Assembly (NCBI GenBank): GCA_030710605.1
Contig: CP092879.1
Span: 23,270,116 to 23,334,115 of the forward strand
DNA: 64,000 nt
Direction: 5' to 3'
Source of the DNA: Cordylochernes scorpioides
Lineage: Eukaryota > Arthropoda > Arachnida > Pseudoscorpiones > Chernetidae
Shown here piece after piece: positions 9,440-20,389 of the stretch. Under the pieces are notes generated by a model that was not told the DNA's origin, made no database searches, and saw only the letters and a program-made list of their open reading frames with translations. The translations under genes and the position numbers were made by a program. How positions within the stretch are numbered: position 1 is the stretch's first letter; every line of letters begins with the position of its first letter.

Positions 9440-10690
9440 TGTGGTGGTGTAAGTGATCCTGTCTACTGATGGTTTATGCAGTCATAGCCACAGTGGCTTC
9501 AGGCGTCAATGGGTAACATAAATAAACGAGGCAGGTAGGATGTTACCTCAGAGAGAGGCCAGCGCCGAAGACGTGGACAAGGTCAAGGAGGGTCTCATTT
9601 ACATGAGGGCGAGATTGAAACATATTTTATTGACTTCCAGTCAACATGAAAACAAATCTACAATATTACAGCTATCAGCATTATGAGAGAGAGAGATAAT
9701 ATATAAATATGACATCAGACCCGAGGCCTTCTCCGAGGGACGTCTAGATTATATCAAGAGCTACAAGCCGCCCTAAGTCCGGATAGGCGCCTGGCCATAA
9801 TGGAAGTGTTGTCCCTAACATGCTTAATTGCCATGTTGAGGAATTCGCACAGAATGTTCTTGTTTTCTAGCGAGAGCTTCCTGAGGAGTTGCCCCCTCTC
9901 AGGAGGACATAGGATCGCCCCCAGTACTATATGCTCAGGAACCTCTCCATAAGAGGGAGAGATGATTTGTTTAATCTGCCCATTTTGTTGGGATCCACAG
10001 TTGCGGTCGTAAAACTAATTGGAAGTTTCCTGGAAGGAAATAAATAATCTTTGACGAAATTCGAATCCTCGGACCATTGTCCTGTCTTAGGCGTGGCGGA
10101 CTCTCAATAAAACTTTATAATATTATTTTGCATTACATGATGGAAAAGCTGGCGCGTTGAATTGCATCTACATTTAGGGACTGTTACACTATTTATATAT
10201 AACTATGATACATATGAAAATATAATGTAAATTTATGTATATATATGTCGTAAACCCGGTTAAGCCAACAAGTGAGTTGGAAGCAGTCAGGGTTGATTGG
10301 CAAGGCGTGCAGAGTGGGAAGTCTGCACGGGAAGTAAGGACAAAGTTTGGGATCAAAATGCGCTCTCCCAGGACGTCTCAAGTGGCACCAGGACCGGGTA
10401 AAAGTTGAGGATCATCAGAGGGAAGCTCGGCGTTCAGGCTGAAGCCGCGGGGGCAGGGAGGAGCTAAAACAGCGGCCACGAGGGCCGCCGTGATATGACA
10501 ACGGACCTAGTACTGAGCGAGCCTGTCAGAAATCCCAGCCGTAACTCTAACTGTCAACAGCCGGCCTGCCTTCCCTTTCTTCCTGCCCGGATCCCCGAGG
10601 ATTGATTCCATTGGTCAGTGACCTATGTGGGTTATCCTCCCCTCCCCTGGGGTCCGGTGGCAAACTGGTGCCATCTTAAGACGATTTGGA
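9440..10690. other. GC-richer region, partly coding-like, otherwise unexplained
   Basis: Unusually high GC for this window. It includes a minus-strand open stretch at 9757-10014. The block at 10250-10640 (for example GGAAGCTCGGCGTTCAGGC and AACAGCGGCCACGAGGGC) shows no convincing frame. Base composition suggests a LINE fragment or another inserted sequence. Confidence 0.35.
9757..10014 (-). pseudogene. Protein-coding remnant, possibly LINE C-terminus
   Basis: Between an in-frame TAG (10015-10017) and TGA (9754-9756) there are 86 open codons with protein-like composition. They include a CGSQQ start, then GEVPEHIVLGAILCPPERG, then a leucine/lysine-rich helix. The spacing C..EHIVL..CP resembles the cysteine-histidine tail of LINE reverse transcriptase polyproteins, compared with SHILDDCPLY at 18 kb. 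No start codon or complete domain, so a fragment at best. Confidence 0.35.
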
Positions 10691-11127
10691 AGATGTCATA
10701 CTTTATTACCTATATAATGCATATTGGGATATTTTATGAATTTATACTAATATAACTATGGCCTGTTCTATGGTACAAACATAATGAAGATTCAAATTAT
10801 ATTAATAAAGTTATAATTAATTACATGAACTATGTGGTGAAAGCAGATGGGACAGAGTTAATGGTTATTAATATGGTACAAGCTTAAATAAGGACTATTA
10901 ACTTATATAGCTTTATTTTAATTACGATATATATATATATATATATATATATATTACAAAAAAATTCATCGTTGATTTTAGAGGATTTTATATAGATTTA
11001 TTGAACATTTTCTTGATCCCGGAATCCATGAGCATGTGACACCGGAGTAGTGGCAATAATAACAAAAACAGCTTAGATCAATATTGCATTAATTTTCTTA
11101 TTAAAATTATTTGAAACATAAATTTAG
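10691..11127. other. No gene seen; TA microsatellite
   Basis: AT-rich spacer; a pure (TA)n tract lies at about 10926-10956. Confidence 0.6.
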
Positions 11128-11330
11128 AAAGTACTGCCTGAATTAAGGCGAGTATAATAAGGAAAACAAAAATATTATTTACATAATTACAAGAAGGTTT
11201 GAGCCGGCCAACGGGAAACAACAACAATAGGTTTATACTAGTATAGGGAAAACGGCGACCTCTGGCGATCGACTAAACAGAGTAGAATTTCTAGTAATTA
11301 TAATTTTAAAATAAAATAATATATTTATAT
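11128..11330 (+). repeat. Dispersed repeat family A, copy 3
   Basis: Diverged copy of 308-500, containing GAGTATAATAAGGAAAACAA, GTTTGAGCCGGCCAACGGG and CGACCTCTGGCGATCGAC. Confidence 0.65.
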
Positions 11331-11350
11331 AGCATTAAAATATACAAGTA

Positions 11351-12063
11351 TCAGAGTCATCAATTCTGTCATCGTTTGCTTTTGTGAATGGAATGCTTTT
11401 ACGTAATATACGTAAAATACGCAACTAATATGACTGAAATTTTAGCAGTATGTATAGTAGAATCTGGAAAAACTTATATTGAATATTTCAGGTCACTATC
11501 CCGAATATTCTTCGAGTTATTTGCAAATTTGAGTTGCAAATTTGCTCTTTCGCTCGCAAGCAGCGCTTCTAGCCGTGAAGATGGGAGGTAATATCAGCTG
11601 ACCTAATGTACATGTAAAACGTGTTTTAACAGGACATAGAAAAAATATGGAAGAGATATTTTTCGCATTTTTAGCCAAGAAAATTTGAAATTGACAGGTT
11701 CTGGGCAAAAATAGTTGTTTTTTTTTTAGTCAAAAAATGATTATGACAATATTGCTGTATCATATTTGATTATCAGATACAAAATTATATCCGGAAAAAT
11801 TCCAAAAAGCAGAGACCACGGGTGAAGCCAGTTCATTTTTAGTATGCAGAAACAAAATTCTAACAGAAAAACATTTATTCGAGCAGAAAACACAAAGCCA
11901 GATCATCTCTTTATAAATATATCGCTTCTCAGACACAAATTTTGGAGCGGGACGTTTCACAAGGATGACATCCACGGTGCCAATTTATAATTGTAACGAA
12001 TAGTATTTGAATAAAAGCATTTAATCGGGTGAAACCCGGGCGTTGCCCGGGTCATTCGGCTAG
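11351..12063 (+). mobile_element. Non-autonomous Helitron, copy 1 (713 bp)
   Basis: Starts TCAGAGTCATC directly after A (11350) and ends with a 7-bp stem hairpin (CCCGGGC / GCCCGGG, loop GTT) about a dozen bases before CTAG at 12060-12063, followed by T. These are the Helitron rules: A-T target, 5' TC, 3' hairpin and CTRR. The first 40 and last 107 bases match the small Helitron at 55814-56063, while the inner cargo differs. The last 40 bases match the 3' end of the coding Helitron at 42681-42720. The cargo shows no recognisable gene. Confidence 0.75.
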
Positions 12064-13444
12064 TATATATATATATATAAATGTATATTCCGGCCGATTG
12101 CATACATTTTCTTATACACCGTATATTTACTGAAGAGGCAGCTTAGGGGTGTTGAGTGAACCTATTGGTATAACTTTTTAGTTATTGTTTAAAGTGCTAT
12201 AATTCTTATATTTTTCCTATAATAGACAAGATATTATATATAGAGGAAAATACCTTCAAATAAACAAAATAAATACATTAATAGCAAACTTCTGCTAACA
12301 TAAAAAATTTAAACTTTTAAAATTCGTTTAAAAAGCGAACACCAGTGTTTTTATGCGCCTTTTGGGAAATCTGCTATTATTTAAAAAGCATGTAAATAAA
12401 ATAAATGATATCAGATCTCTGTGGAACATATTTCAGAAAGATATGCATATATGAATACTGATGGCGGAGAGTAGAAATATTACTTATATAAATATGGTAA
12501 TTGCTTCAATAGATTACACCCCTAATCTTTTGGAATACAAATTGCTCGAAAGAAATTTCTCATATAAGGCTATTTGAATACATATTTCAAATTATTCGAA
12601 AATTTCAATTTTTTAGATCATTTTGTTGAACTTTTTAATGTAAATTCTAAATATGTAGAGTTTTATTATACAGTTCTAATTTAAGAGTTTTTTAAACAGA
12701 ATTTGAATTTGATTATAACATGAATTCTTATTTTAAAACATTTTTCATGAAAAATATTCTATGTGAAGTATTTTATTTTCGCAATAATACTACCACAAAA
12801 TATCATTGGAAAGGTAAGCGGTTAGTTGTAATTTTAGAAAGGTAATTTAATAAAATTGACAACAAAACAACTTCAATTAGAAGAATAAAACACTTAATGC
12901 TACTATAATTTTTGAAATTCATTACAATTTATCATAGAGATTTAATGTTATCTTAGGAGACATATTATTTAATAGGATAAGACCCCAATAGGTTTTCCTC
13001 GACATATTTCTTTTCTTTTCACGGTTTATGGTGTACCATTTAATTTTAAACATAAAAACCTTTCATTAAGATGCCTCTAGACTTGCTTGGCAACATACAG
13101 CCCTATACGCCTACGTTATGGGCAGTGATGATTAAAATAAAAAGAGAACATTTAGTTGATTTCGACCGATTTTATAACTCCTCTCGATAGATTTAATGTA
13201 ATTGAAGCCCCCTCTGTAGTGATGAAGGTCAGATATTTAAACCATGGTATACAGATTGGCATTTTGTCTGAAATTTCCATAACTAGTTTTGTAGTTCATA
13301 CCTTATTACCAACAGTACGTTCTGTATTGGAATGATGAACAAAATCCATAGTTTTATTGCATTTTTAAAGGGGATTTTTCTTTGTCTTTTTTTGTACAGA
13401 ATATATATAAATGAGTCAAATATTCTGAAAGAAATACACATGTT
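12064..13444. other. No gene seen
   Basis: AT-rich sequence with a short TA tract at its start. No ORF of note and no repeat I can name. Confidence 0.5.
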
Positions 13445-14010
13445 ATATACACTCATGGACAAAACTTAAGGAAGTTGTACCTTTTAGAATGCATATCGGG
13501 ATTCATACAATAACTCTGAAAGATATTTGATACACATTAACCTTTATTGAAGACACACGTGATAACCAAGTGTGAACAAATTTTACTTCTGTCTTCAAAA
13601 AAAAAAAAAAAATAAATAAATAAATAAACAGAAAACCGGCAACATTTAAGACAGTTCCTTAAGTGATGAGGCACAATTTGGATTATATATTATAAACAGA
13701 AGGAAATAAGACCAAATCCAAATAAATAAATAGTGTGTGACGTTTAGATAACAGCGTTATTACCATCTTCAGACAAAAGTACTGAATGAGAAATTTTACC
13801 ACAGCCTGTTTCAAATAGTTATCATTGTCATACTGTTATCATGTTGTTGATAACAGTAACTATTTAAAACATGCTGTGGTAAAATTTCTCATTCAGTACT
13901 TTTGTCTGAAAATGGTAACAACGCTGTTACCGAAACGTCAACACTATTTATTTGGATTCGGTCTTATTACCTTTTGTTGACAATTCCTCAAGTTTGTCCA
14001 TGGGTGTGTA
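13445..14010 (+). mobile_element. MITE family B, interrupted by a palindromic insert
   Basis: Left end TATACACTCATGGACAAAAC and right end GTTTGTCCATGGGTGTGTA are the family B inverted termini. Other copies are at 14583-14793, 17070-17611, 58941-59170 and 60540-60754, each about 200-230 bp without insert. The ends and TA flanks fit a Tc1/mariner-type MITE. A 318-bp inverted dimer is inserted in the right terminus. Confidence 0.75.
13664..13981. mobile_element. Inverted-dimer insertion with one-sided tail
   Basis: Core palindrome 13702-13972: arms run from GGAAATAAGACCAAATCC to GGATTCGGTCTTATTACC and meet in the middle at TGTTATCATGTTGTTGATAACA. The right arm has a hairpin (GGTAACA / TGTTACC) followed by GAAACGTC. 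A one-sided tail of 38 nt lies left of the palindrome. Flanking 11-mers AGTTCCTTAAG (13653-13663) and AATTCCTCAAG (13982-13992) look like a slightly mutated target duplication of the MITE terminus. Same architecture as the Penelope-like dimer at 18.4 kb. Confidence 0.65.
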
Positions 14011-14582
14011 AATATCAAAAATATAATGTGCTAAATGATATTATACCTTACTTATGTAATATGTAGAATTCCAATGAGGCTATTCATGATTTAATTAATC
14101 AAATATAAGGGATATATAAATAAAATAATTATCTGAGGGGTATATTTATTTAGTATTTGAACATTTAAAATATCCAGTTTATTAAATATATATTTTAGAG
14201 TAAAATACATAACATTTCTAGATAATTAATAGGGTATAGTTAATTTATATATAATCCAACTGTATTGATGTATTTGGAGATCTTATATTTTTACACATAA
14301 AATATTTTCAAATGTCAAATATAATATTGTGTGATTTGAAATAGATAATAAAATTTACAGTATTATGGTTACGATTATATTCCCAAATAAAAATCTACCC
14401 TTAGCTATTTTCAATCTCAATTTTCAGTCATTAGGTTGATGGGTTGTTAATATTTGAAAAGAATATTAAGCTTAGAAATGTCATCTATCGGAAAAACGAA
14501 TAGACAGTTTTATATTTCAAAATTTACTTTATTTTAAAAAGATTTAAAGACGTATTCTATATTTTTTGTTTTTTGGTTCAGA
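14011..14582. other. No gene seen
   Basis: AT-rich spacer without supported features. Confidence 0.5.
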
Positions 14583-14793
14583 TATACACTCATTTACAAA
14601 ATTTAAGGAAGTTGAAATTGTTTGATATCACCGGTCGTTTGTTTTTGTAAGGGAGACATAGGCAAATAACACTCGTTTATCTCGTGTGTCTCCAATAAAT
14701 GCCACTGTGTATCAAATATCTGTCAGATATATTGCCCAAATCCCGATATTAGATTCTAAAAATTAAAATTTTCTTAAGTTTTCCCATGAGTGC
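14583..14793 (+). mobile_element. MITE family B copy
   Basis: Ends ATACACTCATTTACAAAATT and AAGTTTTCCCATGAGTGCCC are inverted. The interior has the GATATCACCGG and CTCGTGTGTCTCCAATAAA blocks seen, in reverse, in the other copies. No coding capacity. Confidence 0.7.
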
Positions 14794-16320
14794 CCATTGT
14801 AATATGTTTTGTTTATTATTTTTATTAAAGAAAGATATATCTCTATAAAATACTTATTTTATTTTTCAATTAACAAAGGGCAACATACCTAATATCATAA
14901 ATCTTCTAAACTTATTTTACATATTTAAAGAATAATAATAACATTGATCAATGATCAAATCTATTTAAAGCATTATACCCATGTGTATGCCAGACTAATT
15001 TTGATGAATACTCGAGAACAGGGTGTAAATATTATAAACCTCATCCGGCACATATGCAACAGGCTAATACGCTAGTTAAAATATATGTGTCATTTATAAA
15101 GAAATATACATAGAAATTATACCAAGAATAAAAAAGACATGAGAGGATGGATGAAGAAAGAGGAAAAGTCACAAATAGAGAAAGAAGTAAAGCCCCATCG
15201 GATCAACTTGTCTGCGCTAATATCTTGTCTTCATTAAAGTTTCTGGTGGACAAGTGATATGACCGTCCATTATGACAGACAGACCCGGGATTGAATCCCT
15301 CATTGAACCTATTTTTCTTTTAATAAATACATTTCTCCAATATCCCCCAATTCTTTCAAAAGCCTAAACCTACTAATGAGTGCAAGTAAACAAATGCGGC
15401 TCTGTCAAATATTTAAAAGCAAAAGTCGAACTGATTTTCCAAATATGCAGATATATATATGTGGTACACCTACAGTAGGAGCAGTCGCCAACTATTACCC
15501 ATCATGATAATCATGTCCTGTAATATGTATACTAGGGATAATTGAAGAAACTTGATTCTGAATGCTTAGAGCTCATTGCCTTTTCTTTGATGTGAAAATT
15601 ATAGAAATGTTAGGGTTGGGGCCAGATTCCACCGATGTTGCCACTACGTCTGTCTGACCTTTACTGGACCTCGGAACTTATTTTATTTTGGCTACTTCTT
15701 TCCGAACATTTTCCTCCTGTGCGCACCACTATCACAATAAATTTATGAGAATTTTGGTTGAATAGACAACCATAGATCATCAACAGAATAATCGGAAAAT
15801 TGAAATTTCACCATTATATTTATATTGAAGATGAGGGAGTCTCTAGCCTGTGCGCCCATGTAGTCAATTAAATTATACAACAGCTTTCTGGAGATGAGTA
15901 TCTTTTCAATTTTATTATTGCTATCTCAAGATTTCTGGCCTCTCTGATCTTCTATAGGAGTTCATAAAACTAATAGAAATTATTACATTCAGTCATAGAA
16001 AGATACTGCTATGTTGAATATATTAAATAATTTTAAAATAAAATAACTCTCATAAAATAGATCTATCGAATTTTTATTGATCTATCTAAAATAAAGTATT
16101 CCATTTTTCTGATCTGTAATGTATATATAGGGGTATTTAAGGAAACATTGATTCTATAAAATATTCTTTTTATTGATTTTTGTGAAACCAAATCATTCCT
16201 TTTTTTTTAAATTGACCTAGATTTGTTGCTGCAGAGAGGCCAAGCTTGTATTATAAACTAAGTAGTTGGATTTTTTGTAATTCAAATATGTTATTTCTTT
16301 ATTTTTATGTATAATAATTG
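14794..16320. other. No gene; one short dispersed repeat
   Basis: AT-rich. At about 15455-15540 the block GTGGTACACCTACAGTAGG..GCAGTCGC..TACTAGGGAT matches 41680-41755, so it is a dispersed repeat. A GC-richer patch at 15610-15720 shows no usable frame. Confidence 0.45.
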
Positions 16321-16324
16321 TATC

Positions 16325-16920
16325 AAATTCAAATTGTACTGATATTAGGTGGATAAATTAGGAAAATTATAGTTGTATACAGTGGTTATTTTTCGACAAT
16401 GAGTCCTTGACATTGAATCACAATTGAGCACCGTTTATAAATAACTTAAATAAATTATAAATTATAAATATGCAGACCTCTGCTAAATTGCAAATATAAC
16501 GTCGAGCTGCTCTCTACATGTGTAGGCATGTGATGATCTTGCAGTAACAACAATCGGAACCACATTCTTTGATGATCATAGTTGGACTAAAATTAACTTT
16601 CTAACAAAATATATTAGATCAAAAATAGTAGTTAGTAAAATTCTACTGGGATCAGGTAGATAAATAAATAGGAAAGTATCTCTTGATCATGCAAATAGAA
16701 CTTTCTGATGGGTTGCGCCATCTGTCGGAATAAAAATCAACTGAATGTATTTTTTATTATTCCAGAATTGGCCAAATACTCTTTATTGATTAATAAAAAA
16801 AAAGATAACCACGTACGCGTTTCGGACTGCTGTTCTTATCATCCTTTGTTAGCTGTACCTCAACGACCAAAAAAAAAGCTTGTCTTTAGGGGCATTCTAG
16901 GTATTTTTATTAATTTGTAA
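16325..16920 (+). repeat. Degenerate relatives of repeat family H
   Basis: GTACTGATATTAGGTGGATA (16336) and the block at 16640-16900 follow the family H order: GGAAAGTATCTCTTGATCAT, GGGTTGCGCCATCTGTCGG, then ACGCGTTTCGGACTGCTG. On the minus strand the last part reads GATAAGAACAGCAGTCCGAAACGCG, a weakened hammerhead-like core. The open frame across it (16708-16920) is incidental. Confidence 0.45.
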
Positions 16921-17069
16921 TAATTGCGTTTAAATACAATTTTCATAGATAGAATTTTTTCAGGGAAGATATATATAAGCTATATATAAAAATGAAGGTA
17001 ACCTATACGGTCAAAATAAACGCAAAAACTAAGTGACATCAATTTTTATATCCCGGAAAAATCTCAATC

Positions 17070-17611
17070 TATACTGATGGTCAAAACTTAAGGAAGTGGA
17101 AGGTCTTTAATGTCGCCGGTGATCTGTTTTTTTTTTTTTTTTTTGAGGAGTCAGAGGATTTTTGTTCATACTTGGTTATCTTGGGTATCTTAAATAAAAG
17201 ACACTGTAATATCTTTCAGAGTTTTGTCTGAGTTCCGATATATATGCTAAAAGGTGAAACTTCCTTAAGTTTTTAAAACGACATTGGAAAATATACCGCA
17301 TGAGTTTCTTTCAAATGAAAAATCGAAATTTATTTTTAAGGAGAAATAACGACTATTTCTAACCTTAGAGATGAGGTATGGAAGGATGAATTGTGAAAAG
17401 TAATGATTTTTCCGTTTATCATCACTTTTCACAATTCATCCTTTCATATCTCATCTCTAAGGTTAGAAATAGTCGTTATTTCTCCTTAAAAATAAATTTC
17501 GATTTTTCATTCAAAAGAAACTCATGCGGTATATTTTCCAATGTCGTTTTACAATCATAAGCCGCATTATATTGTATCATAAATTCCTTAAGTTTTGTCC
17601 ATGAGTCTATA
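17070..17611 (+). mobile_element. MITE family B with a palindromic insert
   Basis: Left terminus ATACTGATGGTCAAAACTTA, right terminus GTTTTGTCCATGAGTCTAT. The right terminus is split by an insertion at 17274-17583 that duplicated TTCCTTAAGTTTT. Confidence 0.75.
17274..17583. mobile_element. Near-perfect 276-bp palindrome inserted with a 13-bp target duplication
   Basis: The palindrome covers 17275-17550. Arms of about 133 bp differ at only a handful of positions and meet near 17409-17417. A one-sided tail of 33 nt (17551-17583) follows the right arm. TTCCTTAAGTTTT is present at 17261-17273 and again at 17584-17596, an exact 13-bp target duplication. No ORF. The same architecture as the Penelope-like dimer suggests the same integration route. 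Confidence 0.8.
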
Positions 17612-17890
17612 TTATGGCTATAGATATATGGTCTAGCCACTTTACCAGCTAAACATCTCTTTGTTGAATTTTGAAGATTCCATTAGAGAACTTTTAAAGC
17701 TCAATACAACAAAGCCTGACCTGAAGTGACTAGAACCATTTGTCCCAAACCATGGGCACCAGGTGGACGTTCTAGATTTTCTAAATCTGGTGTTGTTAAT
17801 GAAATGAGTTCGCTAGTTTGAGAAGACGGCGAATAGATGGCGTTTAGGTTAAATGTCTATTTTGATGGGAGAGTTGACCTTCGTTTATAT
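17612..17890 (+). repeat. Retrozyme-like repeat family Z, dead copy
   Basis: Diverged copy of the unit at 56530-56840: CTATATTATGGCTATAGAT, GCCACTTTACCAGCTAAACA, AACCATGGGC and GAATAGATGGCGTTTAG. The region equivalent to the hammerhead reads GTGACTA..CAAA instead of CTGACGA..GAAA, so the ribozyme core is lost here. Confidence 0.6.
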
Positions 17891-17938
17891 TAATTTTTTA
17901 CATAATGTAGCTGCTGTATTGTCCGTGAGGTCAAGAGA

Positions 17939-18121
17939 TGTACGGACCTCTGTGGTATTGATCTCTTGGCGGAACGACATTGTGCCTGCTACGTCCCACA
18001 ATCAATGTCCCATATACTAGATGACTGCCCGCTGTACAAATTCAATGGAGGAATCTCCAATCTCCATTCTGTCACCCCGGAAGCCCTGAACTGGCTGAAG
18101 GACTTGCCTCTCAGACTTTAA
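17939..18121 (+). pseudogene. LINE polyprotein C-terminus (truncated)
   Basis: An open stretch of 60 codons ending in TAA at 18119-18121. It carries the cysteine-histidine tail typical of LINE ORF2 proteins: CTDLCGIDLLAERHC near the start, SHILDDCPLY, then GGISNLHSVTPEALNWLKDL. No reverse transcriptase domain precedes it, so this is a 5'-truncated insertion. The 3' UTR continues to about 18225 and ends in CATAAGCATAAATAAATAA. Confidence 0.65.
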
Positions 18122-18225
18122 TGACCGATATGTCCTCACTTCTTTTTTCTAGATTCAATACATTTTATCTCCTCTCTAATTGTAAATACGCTGCTGTATC
18201 ACCTCATAAGCATAAATAAATAATT

Positions 18226-18373
18226 TTTTTACAACTTATAATAATGGTATTATTAGTATAATTGACAGAAGCTCTCAGCAACAAATGTTAATTAGAGATC
18301 ATAAAACACAAATATATCATATCAATGATAAAAGAGAATTTAAACACTAAAATATGTTTAAAATAGTATTAAC
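18226..18373. other. Short AT-rich spacer
   Basis: Nothing supported before the Penelope-like insertion and its target duplication. Confidence 0.5.
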
Positions 18374-18423
18374 AAATGTAAACTGTTAATAACGAGTTTA
18401 CAAAGTGGGAAGAGGAGCTTCTT

Positions 18424-18471
18424 TTTATTGCATGCACATAAGCTTTCGGACACCTCGTCCTTCATCAGATA
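18424..18471 (-). ncRNA. Hammerhead-like 3' motif of the Penelope-like element (left copy)
   Basis: Minus strand: CTGATGA, an extra A, a GGAC-GAGGT-GTCC hairpin, GAAAGC, then AATAAA about 18 bases later. Penelope-like elements are known to carry hammerhead motifs in their terminal repeats. The extra A beside stem II and the lack of a clear stem I make self-cleavage uncertain. Confidence 0.4.
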
Positions 18472-18685
18472 AGAGTAATAAACGCGCTGAGGATCCATAT
18501 ATACACAAAGCTGAAAAGAAAATTTACATAACTGCAAAGGATAAAAATATTTAAAGATAAAAAATAAAAATAAGAACCAAATATGCTAAAAAAGAGATTA
18601 TAGGGATTAAATGCTAATAAATCTGGACTAAGTACATATGCACTATGAATGGTGTTAATCAAGGGCAGGCAAATGTAACCTAAGG

Positions 18686-20356
18686 CTATTCACACAACAT
18701 ATGGTATTGTTCTGGTATATCTATATGCCTGTTGATGCTGTTTGTTTTTATTGACACAAATGCCTCTAGTAAAAGTCTCTGGTACTTATTATTGATATTG
18801 CTGTATAGAATGGATGGCTTTGATAGATTGAATGTATGGCCGGTTTGTATAGAATGACTGTAAATAGGGGAATTTAGGTTTTTATTAGAGACGTTTCTGG
18901 AGTGCTCAACCATTCTGATGGCGACGGATCTACCCGTCTCCCCGACATAAGTGGCATTACATTGGTCGCAAGAGACGGAATAGACAGCACCACCAGAACG
19001 GAGAGCACTCGCATGAAGGGAAGATCTGGTAATGGGGTGTCGGATTAGTGTGGCGATGTTAGGTGGGTTCTGGAAGTATGTTGTAATGCCATGGTGCCTT
19101 AAAAACCTGGCTATGGTGACAGACTGGGGGCAAAAAGGAAGGGAGCAAATATTTCTGTGTATAGCTGGAGCACTGTTGTGGTGAGGGTCATGCATGTGTT
19201 TAAGAATGAAGGGGGTCGGGTAGCCGGATTTGGATAAATATGAAAATATTTTAGCCTTTTCTATTGTTTGGAATAACGGGAGGGAACAATGAGTAAAGAT
19301 ACGTTTAGTGAGAGCTCTAACTGTATTGATTTTGTGTGGTGTTGGGCAATGTGATCGGAAGTTTGTGTGGTGTGGGGGTGTGTTGTTTTTATAGTATACT
19401 GTGGTATGGAAACTGCTGGGGGTGCGTATGACTAGTGTATCTAGGAATGGTAGGACTGAGTGATTTTCTGTTTCATGGGTGAAAGCTATGTCTGGGTGGA
19501 AGGAGTTGAGGTCAGATAGGATGTGAGAGGCAGATACCTCACTTACCAAGCAAAAGGTATCATCGATGTACCGCCTCCATAGAAAGATGTCTGAAGAATG
19601 GCGTGAAGTGATCCATTGGTCTAGTGACCTCATGACAACCTCAGCCACCACGGTTGAGAGGGGGCTACCCATGGGGGAGCCCTTGGTCTGCTTGAAAAAC
19701 TGGGTTTCAAATGTGAAGGTGGACATGCCTAGGCATATGGTAGTGAGCTCGACAACCGTCTCCGCGGTGAGGGTGTCTAACAGGGGGGCATTTTCGAGGA
19801 AAGTGCGTAAACTATTAATGATCAAGGGGTGGGCAAGTGAGAGATATAGAGACGTTACATCGAAAGAAACCATTATGGACCTGGGGGGAGGTGTGAGGCT
19901 GGTGATATAGGACACAAACGAGGGGGAGTTTGCAATGGTATATTCCCATGGGGGAGACTGTAGAAGGGGGGTCAAGAAGTTGGACAAAAATTTTGACAGG
20001 GTATATGCCGGAGAGAGATGGTAAGATATGATTGGTCGGAGGGGAACATCGGGCTTGTGGATTTTTGGAAGGCCGTAAATGTAGGCTATTTGGGCGAGGT
20101 TAGCTGTGAAGTCGTTATATTGCTCTTTAGTGATCTGCTGAGACCTTTTCAATCTTAATAATAGCAAACGGAAATTCTTGACAGATGTTTTATGATCCTG
20201 TTCAGTGATGGCAGAAAAAATGGAGTGTTGGTCGAGAACGTTTTGCATTTTTTGCTTGTAAACTGTGGTGTTGAGAATTACGGTCTGTGAGCCTTTATCG
20301 GATTTTGTTATGACTATGTCTCTATTGCGTTTAAGACGGGAGATAACCCTGTTCAT
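18686..20356 (-). CDS. Penelope-like reverse transcriptase with GIY-YIG endonuclease (left copy)
   Basis: 556 open codons. The reverse transcriptase core has VITKSDKG near 15, YGLPKIHKPDVPLRPI near 94, the catalytic FDVTSLY aspartate at about 165, QTKGSPMGSPLS near 223 and the YIDD box at 263-266. The GIY-YIG nuclease follows near 457-535: VYSVSCDQCNATYVGETGR, the arginine of RMVEH, and a late glutamate in LLEAF. Together they copy element RNA at a nicked target. Full Penelope ORFs are several hundred residues longer, so the N-terminus is missing and the first ATG (20356) is not a true start. The remaining frame has no break, suggesting a young insertion. Confidence 0.85.
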   Translation of the reverse strand: MNRVISRLKRNRDIVITKSDKGSQTVILNTTVYKQKMQNVLDQHSIFSAITEQDHKTSVKNFRLLLLRLKRSQQITKEQYNDFTANLAQIAYIYGLPKIHKPDVPLRPIISYHLSPAYTLSKFLSNFLTPLLQSPPWEYTIANSPSFVSYITSLTPPPRSIMVSFDVTSLYLSLAHPLIINSLRTFLENAPLLDTLTAETVVELTTICLGMSTFTFETQFFKQTKGSPMGSPLSTVVAEVVMRSLDQWITSRHSSDIFLWRRYIDDTFCLVSEVSASHILSDLNSFHPDIAFTHETENHSVLPFLDTLVIRTPSSFHTTVYYKNNTPPHHTNFRSHCPTPHKINTVRALTKRIFTHCSLPLFQTIEKAKIFSYLSKSGYPTPFILKHMHDPHHNSAPAIHRNICSLPFCPQSVTIARFLRHHGITTYFQNPPNIATLIRHPITRSSLHASALRSGGAVYSVSCDQCNATYVGETGRSVAIRMVEHSRNVSNKNLNSPIYSHSIQTGHTFNLSKPSILYSNINNKYQRLLLEAFVSIKTNSINRHIDIPEQYHMLCE

Positions 20357-20389
20357 GGCTAGGGACGGTTTAGGGATATTGCAGGGTCG

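Noticed and set aside
19566-19910. Open frame of 114 codons on the plus strand, repeated at 20359-20700 on the minus strand
   Set aside because: It is the antisense of the Penelope-like reverse transcriptase and appears twice only because the arms are inverted copies.
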